Part shown: piece after piece, positions 8,932 through 15,319 of the stretch
How positions within the stretch are numbered: the stretch's first letter is position 1
Layout of the letters: each line of letters opens with the position of its first letter
Source of the DNA: UBA6898 sp964463135
Lineage (GTDB): Bacteria > Nitrospirota > Thermodesulfovibrionia > Thermodesulfovibrionales > UBA6898
Length of the DNA stretch: 64,000 nt
Assembly (NCBI GenBank): GCA_964463135.1
Contig: CAYXBA010000009.1
Location: forward strand, 62,001 to 126,000
Reading direction: 5' to 3'
The notes under the pieces: generated by a model
The model's input: the letters and a program-made list of their open reading frames with translations, nothing else
Database searches by the model: none
Told to the model about the DNA's origin: nothing
Made by a program: the position numbers and the translations under genes

Positions 8932-9567
8932 TCAGTTAAAAATCATGGGCTGACCAAAGCACTGATTGGTCCAGAAGCCCTTCTTGTCCAGCCTGAACCC
9001 GGCAGCAGAAAGGACTTCGGTAATAAACGAATAACCCTCTGAGATTATCGCTGAGTCCTGCAGTTTTATCATAGACATGCCCATCATAGGATTCGCCGTG
9101 GCCGTTGTAAGACCGGGCAGATGATCCGACCAGAAACCGTCGGCAGCAGGCTTGATGCTCCCAGGGTTAAGGGCCATGCAAGGGCCGTCTTCTATGCTTA
9201 CGCCGATGTAGTTCTTCTGTGAGGAACTCAGGTACTCCGCAGTGTTAACGACCTCAGAGGGATCGAATGGATAGATATAGACGCAGTAGCCGCCAATAGT
9301 ATAGCTCGGTGTAACCGAGTCGCCATTAAAACCTCCAACATTGAACCATACAGGGATCACGTTGTCGTGCGCAGCCTCAAGTGCGCAGGGTACGCCATCC
9401 ATAGTTCCCGTGTTCGACCCCATATACATCAGGTCAGGCATCTCAAAAATAGAATAAGGAAACTGGCCTGGATTCAGCATCATGGCAGATGCGGTTCCAA
9501 CAAGGCCAGCCGCAAGGGTCAGGGTAAGTATGATCAATACAGCTATGATGGTTCTTTTCATTTTCAT
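8932..9567 (-). CDS. Cassette protein A, copy 1 (secreted, four Cys)
   Basis: Unrecognised secreted protein, 211 aa. Signal peptide MKMKRTIIAVLIILTLTLAA..ASA, then the family opening LNPGQFPYSIFEMPDLMYMG. Four cysteines are shared with the other A copies (in GVPCALEAAHDN, GGYCVYIYPFDP, DGPCMALN and FWTNQC near the C-terminus), likely forming two disulfides in the periplasm. Core signature DPSEVVNTAEYLSSSQKNYI and end signature AGFRLDKKGFWTNQC. The ATG at 9567 follows GGAGGAT, which overlaps the stop of the B gene upstream. This is the copy adjacent to the dehydrogenase genes and the only one without a terminator after it. Confidence 0.85.
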   Translation of the reverse strand: MKMKRTIIAVLIILTLTLAAGLVGTASAMMLNPGQFPYSIFEMPDLMYMGSNTGTMDGVPCALEAAHDNVIPVWFNVGGFNGDSVTPSYTIGGYCVYIYPFDPSEVVNTAEYLSSSQKNYIGVSIEDGPCMALNPGSIKPAADGFWSDHLPGLTTATANPMMGMSMIKLQDSAIISEGYSFITEVLSAAGFRLDKKGFWTNQCFGQPMIFN

Positions 9568-9573
9568 ATCCTC

Positions 9574-10134
9574 CTATTCCACTGAGCGCTTGGCAGAGCA
9601 TGATGCTGACCAGACGCCTAATTTGAGCTTGAACCCCGAATTTGCCAGCATATCCCTGAAGTCAGAGCTGCTTGCCGGAGTGATGCTGACCGGCACGATG
9701 AGACTATCAAGAGAACTGTCTCTGATCTTCACCGTAGCAGATGCCTTCTTTGCGTCCGCAGATGCGTTCATGCTGCTGTTCGGGACCTGGGGATCAATGG
9801 TACCGAACTCGATATAGAGATTGGTGGTCTGGCTGCTCACCAGTTTCTTCGCGCTGTTGGACATCGTTGTGGGGTCGTAGAGATAAACCCTGACCCCATC
9901 CATATCAGCCGGTGCAATACTTGTGGCTGCAAAAAGCGACGGGAAGAAAACATCGAACCGGCCGCTCTCATAGGCAATGATACGGCAGTTATTCTTCGAA
10001 ATGTCATAATAAGCAGAGTCATTCGGATACGGGAACTGCTCAGGATGACCTCCCTTGCCTGCCTCCGCAAGGCCGCCTATGGTCAGACAGAACACTGAGA
10101 GGAGAAAAACCTGTAAAAAACGTGAAAGTCTCAT
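9574..10134 (-). CDS. Cassette protein B, copy 1 (secreted, two Cys)
   Basis: Unrecognised secreted protein, 186 aa from the ATG at 10134, which is preceded by GGAGGGCATT; the frame extends upstream but without a binding site. Signal peptide MRLSRFLQVFLLSVFCLTIG..AEA, then GKGGHPEQFPYPNDSAYYDI. Core LYDPTTMSNSAKKLVSSQTT and end AGFKLKLGVWSASCSAKRS-type segment (here NSGFKLKLGVWSASCSAKRS). Only two mature cysteines (NNC and SASC). Closest to copy 3. It shares QFPY, the DPxxxxNxAxxLxSSQ core and the GFKL..W...C end with the A proteins, so A and B appear to be distant homologues. Confidence 0.85.
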   Translation of the reverse strand: MRLSRFLQVFLLSVFCLTIGGLAEAGKGGHPEQFPYPNDSAYYDISKNNCRIIAYESGRFDVFFPSLFAATSIAPADMDGVRVYLYDPTTMSNSAKKLVSSQTTNLYIEFGTIDPQVPNSSMNASADAKKASATVKIRDSSLDSLIVPVSITPASSSDFRDMLANSGFKLKLGVWSASCSAKRSVE

Positions 10135-10164
10135 AATGCCCTCCATGAAGTTATTAGTTGGGTA

Positions 10165-10170
10165 ATTATA
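10165..10170 (-). promoter_or_regulatory. -10 box of cassette 1
   Basis: TATAAT on the minus strand, about 30 bases before the B1 start. A motif ATTTTAT lies 14 bases upstream of it, matching the ATTTTGT seen 12-13 bases upstream of the -10 in the other three cassettes. Confidence 0.55.
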
Positions 10171-10205
10171 CCTATGGATATCCAATAAAATCCATGTATC
10201 CACCA

Positions 10206-10240
10206 TAAAAAAAAGCGGCCTTCCTAAGGAAGGCCGCTTT
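10206..10240 (-). terminator. Terminator after cassette 2
   Basis: Stem AAAGCGGCCTTCC / GGAAGGCCGCTTT with a short loop, followed on the minus strand by a run of T. It separates the end of A2 from the promoter of cassette 1. Confidence 0.85.
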
Positions 10241-10273
10241 ATGCAATGAATATATGCGAGTCAGTTGATCACA

Positions 10274-10933
10274 TTACGGCTCCAGCGTTTGAAGAAATGG
10301 GCCGCCATAGCACTGATTGACCCAATACCCTTTTTTGTCCAGCTTAAATCCGGCAGCAGAGAGCGCATCAGCAACGGTCACATAGTCCGGCCCCGCAGAT
10401 TCGGCTATAGCAGAATCCTGCAGTTTTACCAGCGATATCCCCACCACAGGATTCGCCGTTCCCGTAGTAAGACCCGGAACATGGTCAGACCAGTAAAAAC
10501 CTCCATTAGCAGGCTTAATGCTGCCTTCCTGAAGTATTTCAAGTCCCTCACACATATAATTAGATACAGCAACACGGATATGGTTTTTCTGTGAAGAGCT
10601 GAGATACTCGGCTGTGTTAACAACCTCAGAAGGATCACTGGGAAGAATAGCGATACAATGTGTGTAGGGACTGCTCGGCGTGATCGAAGTCGGGTAGATC
10701 CCGGCCGCAAACCATGCAAAGATATTGTTATCGTACGTAGCCTCAAGTCCGCAGGGAACGCCAATCTCGGAGCCTGTGTTCGATCCTAAATAGAAGAGAT
10801 CAGGCGTCTCGAAAATAGAATACGGGAATTGGGCCGGATTCAGCATCTTGGCTGATGCGGTCGCGGTAAAACCAGCCACAAGGGTCAGTGCTACTATGAT
10901 GCAGAGTGCAATTATGGTCTTTTTCATTTTCAT
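10274..10933 (-). CDS. Cassette protein A, copy 2 (secreted, four Cys)
   Basis: Unrecognised secreted protein, 219 aa, with signal peptide MKMKKTIIALCIIVALTLVAG..ASA. Family landmarks: LNPAQFPYSIFETPDLFYLG, GVPCGLEATYDN, THCIAILPSDP, DPSEVVNTAEYLSSSQKNHI, a third Cys in NYMCEG, and AGFKLDKKGYWVNQCYGGP at the end. Its C-terminal tail (CYGGPFLQTLEP) resembles copy 3 (CYGGPMIQSVEP) more than copy 1. SD GGAGGAT overlaps the stop region of B2. A strong terminator follows at 10206-10240. Confidence 0.85.
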   Translation of the reverse strand: MKMKKTIIALCIIVALTLVAGFTATASAKMLNPAQFPYSIFETPDLFYLGSNTGSEIGVPCGLEATYDNNIFAWFAAGIYPTSITPSSPYTHCIAILPSDPSEVVNTAEYLSSSQKNHIRVAVSNYMCEGLEILQEGSIKPANGGFYWSDHVPGLTTGTANPVVGISLVKLQDSAIAESAGPDYVTVADALSAAGFKLDKKGYWVNQCYGGPFLQTLEP

Positions 10934-10939
10934 ATCCTC

Positions 10940-11509
10940 CTACTGTGTGAGTGAGCGCTTGGCAGAGCATGTTGCTGTCCACCAGCCTGACTTCAGCTTA
11001 AAACCGGCATTTGTGAGGATATATGCGTAGTCGATCACGCCCTGAGGCCTGATGCTGGCATCCCCATAGAGCTGATCAGCAAGAGAAGCATCGCTGATCT
11101 TCACCGTAGCGGATGCTTTCTTTGCATCAGCAGTTGCGTTCATGCTGCTGCTCGGGACCTGGAATGACGGGCAGCCGATCTCGAAATTAATGTAACTCGC
11201 CTGCGAGCTTACGATCTTCTTCGCTGTATTTGACATCGTGGTCGGATCATAGAGGTAGGCATAGACATTGCCGGAGCAGGGTGCAGGTGTGATTGATGCT
11301 GGATCAAGTCCGCCCTGAAAAAAAACATCAAAGGCACCATTCTCAAAAGCCTGTATGGCACATCCTGTTTTTGACTGATTATATTCAGCGAAATTATCGG
11401 GATAAGGGAACTGCTCGGGATGCCCACCCTTGCCTGCCTCCGCAAGGCCGCCTATACACAGACAGAACGCTGAGAGGAAAAGAACCAGTAAATAACGTGA
11501 TAGTCTCAT
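10940..11509 (-). CDS. Cassette protein B, copy 2 (secreted, four Cys)
   Basis: Unrecognised secreted protein, 189 aa from ATG 11509 (SD GGAGGG). Signal peptide MRLSRYLLVLFLSAFCLCIG..AEA, then GKGGHPEQFPYPDNFAEYNQ. Core LYDPTTMSNTAKKIVSSQAS, end AGFKLKSGWWTATCSAKRS. Compared with copies 1 and 3 it has an additional cysteine pair (APCSG and EIGCPSFQ), shared with copy 4. The two extra cysteines occur together or not at all across the four copies, as expected for a disulfide. Confidence 0.85.
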   Translation of the reverse strand: MRLSRYLLVLFLSAFCLCIGGLAEAGKGGHPEQFPYPDNFAEYNQSKTGCAIQAFENGAFDVFFQGGLDPASITPAPCSGNVYAYLYDPTTMSNTAKKIVSSQASYINFEIGCPSFQVPSSSMNATADAKKASATVKISDASLADQLYGDASIRPQGVIDYAYILTNAGFKLKSGWWTATCSAKRSLTQ

Positions 11510-11538
11510 AATGCCCTCCATAATTTATTTATAGGGAA

Positions 11539-11544
11539 ATTATA
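11539..11544 (-). promoter_or_regulatory. -10 box of cassette 2
   Basis: TATAAT on the minus strand upstream of B2, with ATTTTGT 13 bases further upstream, the same arrangement as in cassettes 3 and 4. Confidence 0.55.
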
Positions 11545-11581
11545 CACGCCGACATCTACAAAATCCAGGCACACGCGGCAG

Positions 11582-11616
11582 AAAAAAAGCGGCCTCCCCA
11601 TAAGGAAGGCCGCTTA
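11582..11616 (-). terminator. Terminator after cassette 3
   Basis: Stem built on AAGCGGCCT / AGGCCGCTT (imperfect, one side CTCCCC, other GGAAGG) followed on the minus strand by a T run. It lies between A3 and the cassette 2 promoter. Confidence 0.75.
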
Positions 11617-11649
11617 TCGCAGGAGTTACCTTTGTGTCGGCTTATCGCA

Positions 11650-12300
11650 TTACGGTTCAACCGATTGGATCATAGGGCCGCCATAGCACTGATTGATCCA
11701 ATATCCTTTTTTATCCAGCTTGAAACCGGCTGCAATAAGCAGACTGGCCACAGTCTCGTAATCATAACCAGCAGAGTCTGCAATTGCAGAATCCTGAAGC
11801 TTTATCATCGAGATGCCCACCATCGGGTTTGCAGTACCGGTTGTAAGACCCGGTACACGCTCAGACCAGCCTTCCAGTTGGGCAGGTTTGATGCTGCCCT
11901 TGCCATAGTCAAACAGTTCGCAATAACCCTCAGAGACCTGAACATAAATATAGTTCTTCTGTGAAGAGCTGAGATACGTCGATGTGTTGACGACCTCGGA
12001 GGGATCGTTCGGATAAACAGAGATACAGTATGTGATCCTGCTCGGCACTATGGCATCCGGCATAAGTCCTGTTCCGAACCATGCAAGTATCCTGTTATCG
12101 TGCGTAGCCTCAAGTGCGCAGGGGAAGCCATCCATAGTTCCCGTGTTCGACCCCATATACATCAGGTCAGGCGTCTCGAAAATAGAATACGGGAATTGGG
12201 CCGGATTCAGCATCATGGCAGATGAGGTCCCAGCAAGGCCAGCCGAGAGGGTCAGGGCAAGTATGATGAATAGTGCTATTATGGTTCTTTTCATTTTCAT
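11650..12300 (-). CDS. Cassette protein A, copy 3 (secreted, four Cys)
   Basis: Unrecognised secreted protein, 216 aa. Signal peptide MKMKRTIIALFIILALTLSAG. Its mature N-terminus (MMLNPAQFPYSIFETPDLMY, then GSNTGTMDGFPCALEATHDN) is nearly the same as copy 1, while the C-terminus (AGFKLDKKGYWINQCYGGP) is closer to copy 2. This mosaic pattern points to recombination or gene conversion among copies. Other cysteines lie in RITYCISVYP and SEGYCELFD. Translational coupling to B3 as in the other units. Confidence 0.85.
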   Translation of the reverse strand: MKMKRTIIALFIILALTLSAGLAGTSSAMMLNPAQFPYSIFETPDLMYMGSNTGTMDGFPCALEATHDNRILAWFGTGLMPDAIVPSRITYCISVYPNDPSEVVNTSTYLSSSQKNYIYVQVSEGYCELFDYGKGSIKPAQLEGWSERVPGLTTGTANPMVGISMIKLQDSAIADSAGYDYETVASLLIAAGFKLDKKGYWINQCYGGPMIQSVEP

Positions 12301-12306
12301 ATCCTC

Positions 12307-12873
12307 CTATTCCATTGAGCGCTTGGCTGAGCATGATGCCGACCAGACGCCTAATTTGAGCTTGAACCCCGAGTTTGCCAGCATGTCTCTGATATCTGAT
12401 GCAAGTATCGAACTGGGCACCAGGACATTATCCAAAGAACTGTCATTGATCTTCACTGTTGCCGATGCTTTCTTTGCATCAGCAGCTGCGGTCATGCTGC
12501 TCCCCTGGATCTGAGGATCCGGTAAACCGACAGGCTCGATATAGAGATTGCTGGTCTGGGTACTCACCAGTTTCTTGGCGCTGTTTGACATAGTAGTGGG
12601 ATCATAGAGGAATACCCTGATCCCCGGCTCTGACGGCATAACAGCAGGAGCAATACCGAGTGGCGCAAAAGCCGACGGGAAAAAAACCTCGAATCGGCCG
12701 CTCTCATAGGCAATAATACGGCAGTTATTTTTGGAAATATCGTAATAAGCAGATGTATCCGGATAAGGGAACTGCTCGGGATGGCCTCCCTTGGTACCCG
12801 CCTCGGCAAGGCCGCCTATGCACAGACAGAACGCTGAGAGGAAAAGAACCAGTAAAAAACGTGATAGTCTCAT
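12307..12873 (-). CDS. Cassette protein B, copy 3 (secreted, two Cys)
   Basis: Unrecognised secreted protein, 188 aa from ATG 12873 (SD GGAGGG). Signal peptide MRLSRFLLVLFLSAFCLCIG..AEA, then GTKGGHPEQFPYPDTSAYYD. Core LYDPTTMSNSAKKLVSTQTS, end NSGFKLKLGVWSASCSAKRS. Mature cysteines only in NNC and SASC, as in copy 1. Copies 1 and 3 also share ISKNNCRIIAYESGRF. The second cysteine pair of copies 2 and 4 is replaced by APAVMPSEPG and PVGLPDPQ. Confidence 0.85.
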   Translation of the reverse strand: MRLSRFLLVLFLSAFCLCIGGLAEAGTKGGHPEQFPYPDTSAYYDISKNNCRIIAYESGRFEVFFPSAFAPLGIAPAVMPSEPGIRVFLYDPTTMSNSAKKLVSTQTSNLYIEPVGLPDPQIQGSSMTAAADAKKASATVKINDSSLDNVLVPSSILASDIRDMLANSGFKLKLGVWSASCSAKRSME

Positions 12874-12902
12874 AATGCCCTCCATAAGTTATTTATAGGG
12901 AA

Positions 12903-12908
12903 ATTATA
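12903..12908 (-). promoter_or_regulatory. -10 box of cassette 3
   Basis: TATAAT on the minus strand upstream of B3. ATTTTGT lies 13 bases upstream. A TTGACA also occurs nearby but only 8 bases from the -10, too close to act as its -35. Confidence 0.55.
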
Positions 12909-12941
12909 CACCCCTCTGTCAACAAAATCCATGGAAGGAAC

Positions 12942-12975
12942 AAAAAAGGCCTTCCTTCACGGAAGGCCTTTTTTT
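12942..12975 (-). terminator. Terminator after cassette 4
   Basis: Stem AAAAAAGGCCTTCC / GGAAGGCCTTTTTT, palindromic with a 4-base loop, T run on both strands. It separates A4 from the cassette 3 promoter. Confidence 0.85.
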
Positions 12976-12994
12976 GTCATCGGATACTGCAGCG

Positions 12995-13642
12995 CTAGTA
13001 GTTCGGCAATTCGAAGGGCATGGCCAGACACTGGCTTGTCCAGAATCCCTTCTTGTCCAGCTTAAAACCGGTTGATGAAAGCGCAAAGGCAGCTTCTGAA
13101 TATCCTTCCCCTGCCATCTCCATGATAGAGTCATCGCTCAGTTTAACCATCATGGTGCCGAACATGGGGTTTGCTGTTGCTGTTGTAAGACCTGCTGCAT
13201 TGCCCCTCACACCGAACTGCGCCGGCCTGACAGACGTTTCTCCCATAAAGCAGGTGCCGTGATAGATCGTGACACCGATATAATTCTTCTGGGAAGAGCT
13301 GAGATATTCACCAGTGTTGACCACTTCAGAAGGATCCCGGGGATCGATCTCTACACAGTATGATGTTCCCATCTCTGCCTTGTCCATTCCCATGCCGCTC
13401 TCGGCCTGGAACTGCGCCCTGATCGTGTTGTCATAAGAAGCGTCAAGAAAACACATATGGCAGGACATGCAATCCCCGCCGGACATCTCGCCGGCAGGCA
13501 CTCCTGCATAATACATATTGGCTGCATGATTGATCGTATAGGGGAACTGACCTGGATTGAGTCCATCCGCCCCTGCACCTGACATGCTGAGCAGAACGGT
13601 AATTGAGAGTATCGTCAATATGGTTATCAAGTTCTTTTTCAT
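12995..13642 (-). CDS. Cassette protein A, copy 4 (secreted, with CXXCH insertion)
   Basis: Most divergent A copy, 215 aa, signal peptide MKKNLITILTILSITVLLSM. It keeps LNPGQFPYTINHAANMYYAG, DPSEVVNTGEYLSSSQKNYI and STGFKLDKKGFWTSQC. Where other copies have MDGVPCALEAAHDN it reads MSGGDCMSCHMCFLDASYDN: a short insertion that adds CMSCH (residues 58-62) just before the conserved cysteine (C64). CXXCH is the covalent heme c attachment motif. Whether it binds heme, another metal, or is a coincidence cannot be settled from sequence. No axial-ligand context typical of a cytochrome c domain was recognised. Confidence 0.85.
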   Translation of the reverse strand: MKKNLITILTILSITVLLSMSGAGADGLNPGQFPYTINHAANMYYAGVPAGEMSGGDCMSCHMCFLDASYDNTIRAQFQAESGMGMDKAEMGTSYCVEIDPRDPSEVVNTGEYLSSSQKNYIGVTIYHGTCFMGETSVRPAQFGVRGNAAGLTTATANPMFGTMMVKLSDDSIMEMAGEGYSEAAFALSSTGFKLDKKGFWTSQCLAMPFELPNY

Positions 13643-13654
13643 TATCGTATCCTC

Positions 13655-14221
13655 CTATTGGTCTATCGACCGCTTGGCTGAGCATGTCGCGGTCCACCAG
13701 CCCAGCTTCAGTTTGAACCCGGCGCTCAGGAGAGCTTCATGATAGCCGTCCGACTGAGGCCTGATGCTGCCCGGGGTGTATATCGCATTTTCAAGAGAAG
13801 AGTCACTGATCTTCACCATAACCTTTGCCTTCTTGTCATCAGCAGAGCCTGTCATGCTGCTGCTCGGGACCTGGTAGCCTGCACAGCCGATCTGCAGATC
13901 AATATAGCTTGTCTGGGTGCTCACGATCTTCTTCGCTGTGTTTGACATCGTTGTAGGATCATAAAGATCAGCAGTTACTCCAGAGCAGGGAGTAGCAGGA
14001 ATAATCGAAGAGCTATTCAGTTCAGCCGGGAAATGGACGCGAAAAGCACCGTTCTCATTAACCTCAACTACGCATCCTGTTTTTGAATCAAAGTATCCGG
14101 CTCCACAGTCCGGATACGGGAACTGCTCAGGATGTCCGGCCTCGCCCGCCTCAGCCATACCGCTCACGGCCAGACAGAGCACTGTCAGGAGTAATAATCG
14201 CAATAATTGTGACTGTCTCAT
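13655..14221 (-). CDS. Cassette protein B, copy 4 (secreted, five Cys)
   Basis: Unrecognised secreted protein, 188 aa from ATG 14221 (SD GGAGGG). Signal peptide MRQSQLLRLLLLTVLCLAVS..AEA, then GEAGHPEQFPYPDCGAGYFD. Core LYDPTTMSNTAKKIVSTQTS, end SAGFKLKLGWWTATCSAKRS. Besides the common cysteines (KTGC, ATC) it has the PCSG and QIGCAGYQ pair shared with copy 2, plus one more in YPDCGAG that is unique to this copy. First gene of the array in transcription order. Confidence 0.85.
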   Translation of the reverse strand: MRQSQLLRLLLLTVLCLAVSGMAEAGEAGHPEQFPYPDCGAGYFDSKTGCVVEVNENGAFRVHFPAELNSSSIIPATPCSGVTADLYDPTTMSNTAKKIVSTQTSYIDLQIGCAGYQVPSSSMTGSADDKKAKVMVKISDSSLENAIYTPGSIRPQSDGYHEALLSAGFKLKLGWWTATCSAKRSIDQ

Positions 14222-14252
14222 AATGCCCTCCATAAATGAATTAATTTTAATA

Positions 14253-14258
14253 ATTATA
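14253..14258 (-). promoter_or_regulatory. -10 box of cassette 4
   Basis: TATAAT on the minus strand, about 30 bases before B4, with ATTTTGT 12 bases upstream. It lies just after the stop of the DUF5661 gene, so the array can be expressed independently of it. Confidence 0.5.
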
Positions 14259-14290
14259 CCTCATAACTGCACAAAATAATCTCCTCATCA

Positions 14291-14728
14291 CTATTTGATA
14301 GCCGCAGCCTCGATCCTACCGACCTCATTCCTGGCCTTGGCCAACTTCCCGAAATACTTCTTTATTTTCAAGAGATTGCCCGCCTTCACCGCCTTGAAGA
14401 GGTCACCCTCGAGCTCAGCGACCTCAAGACGTTCATAGTAGTCCATCATTTCCTTCAGATGGGCCAGAACGATCTTGCCGGTCAAAAGCGGATGGTTATT
14501 CGTCACGTTTGCGTCCTTGAAGCGCGTGCCATGCTCAAGCTCCACCACAAGGCCGCGTCGGAACTCCTCAAGCGGTATGGCCATCTTCTCGGTATTGACC
14601 TTCGAAAGAATGATCCTGGCCTCCTTTGCGGTGACCTTATCGTCCTTGCGGCAGCTCCAGTCCGTAAGCTTCAGCTCTTTACATACCCTTTTCACTTCTT
14701 CAATCGTGACATACTGTTGCAGTTTCAT
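14291..14728 (-). CDS. DUF5661-like protein
   Basis: Cytoplasmic protein of unknown function, 145 aa. The region DNVTNNHPLLTG-like (here DANVTNNHPLLTGKIVLAHL) followed by KEMMDYYERLEVAELEGDLF and KAVKAGNLLKIKKYFGKLAK matches my recollection of the DUF5661 family. The start at 14728 is chosen because AAAAGGGGG lies seven bases upstream; the in-frame ATG at 14734 sits directly on that site. It follows the coiled-coil gene on the same strand with a 34-base gap and may share its transcript. Confidence 0.72.
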   Translation of the reverse strand: MKLQQYVTIEEVKRVCKELKLTDWSCRKDDKVTAKEARIILSKVNTEKMAIPLEEFRRGLVVELEHGTRFKDANVTNNHPLLTGKIVLAHLKEMMDYYERLEVAELEGDLFKAVKAGNLLKIKKYFGKLAKARNEVGRIEAAAIK

Positions 14729-14762
14729 ATGCATCCCCCTTTTCAATGTTTTTCGTGGCATA

Positions 14763-15209
14763 CTAATCCTTGAACTTTGCAACCGTCCGATGGTAGGACC
14801 GTTCAAGGTCTTTGAGCATGGCATCGAGCTCACCCCGTGCCTTGTCCCACTTTTCCTCACCAGCTTCTTTCAGGTCCTTCAGCTTGTTCCTGGCAGCTTC
14901 GCTCTTTGCTTTGAGCTCGTCAACCGCACGGGAGAGCTTCTCTTTTGCCTCAACGCTTTTCTTCTCTGCAGTAGCATAGAGGCCCTTCACTTTATCCTCA
15001 ATGCGATGCAGTTTATCCTCTGCCTTCTTTTCATACTTCTCCTTCTTCTGTTCCATATACGTGCCGGTGGTCTTTGCCGCTTCTTTCATATCCTGCCTGA
15101 CATCAGATGATGTCACATTCTTCTTTTGCGCATTGTCCTGTCCAAACGCGGCAGACGCCAATAAAAAGAATGCAGCCGTTGTCATTACAATAACTCTCAT
15201 TGCTCTCAT
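14763..15209 (-). CDS. Exported coiled-coil protein
   Basis: Function unknown, 148 aa. Signal peptide MRAMRVIVMTTAAFFLLASAAFG, then a mature region that is almost entirely charged amphipathic helix (K/E/A-rich, no cysteine, no proline-rich part), predicted to be coiled coil from about residue 40 to the end. The start at 15209 is fixed by AGGAGGCTTTG. Periplasmic location is inferred. Possible relatives are small apolipophorin-like or YtxH-like stress proteins, not distinguishable by eye. Divergent from the DUF3786 gene. Confidence 0.78.
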   Translation of the reverse strand: MRAMRVIVMTTAAFFLLASAAFGQDNAQKKNVTSSDVRQDMKEAAKTTGTYMEQKKEKYEKKAEDKLHRIEDKVKGLYATAEKKSVEAKEKLSRAVDELKAKSEAARNKLKDLKEAGEEKWDKARGELDAMLKDLERSYHRTVAKFKD

Positions 15210-15319
15210 CAAAGCCTCCTTCTCTTAATCTATAACATCCATTTTACCAGTTAGTTCCTTCTTGTGCGATGGTATTTTCGGTCGGTGAGATAACTTCTGT
15301 TATACTTAACTTCTTAAGC

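Larger units (their letters stand above)
8932..14258 (-). repeat. Four tandem copies of a two-gene (B-A) secreted-protein cassette
   Basis: Four consecutive units, each about 1.3 kb, of the order promoter, gene B, gene A. Units from upstream to downstream are 14258-12995, 12908-11650, 11544-10274 and 10170-8932. In every unit the B stop codon overlaps the GGAGG ribosome binding site of A, and every B gene has the same leader ATGGAGGGCATT before its start. B genes of units 2 and 4 (counting from the dehydrogenase side) resemble each other more than those of units 1 and 3, which suggests duplication of a two-unit block. Confidence 0.9.

Noticed and set aside
12905..12935. TTGACA near the cassette 3 promoter as a -35 box
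   Set aside because: Only 8 bases separate it from the -10 box; a functional -35 needs about 17.
8932..14258. Regular spacing of similar blocks as a CRISPR or VNTR array
   Set aside because: Units are 1.3 kb coding pairs, far longer than CRISPR or minisatellite repeats.
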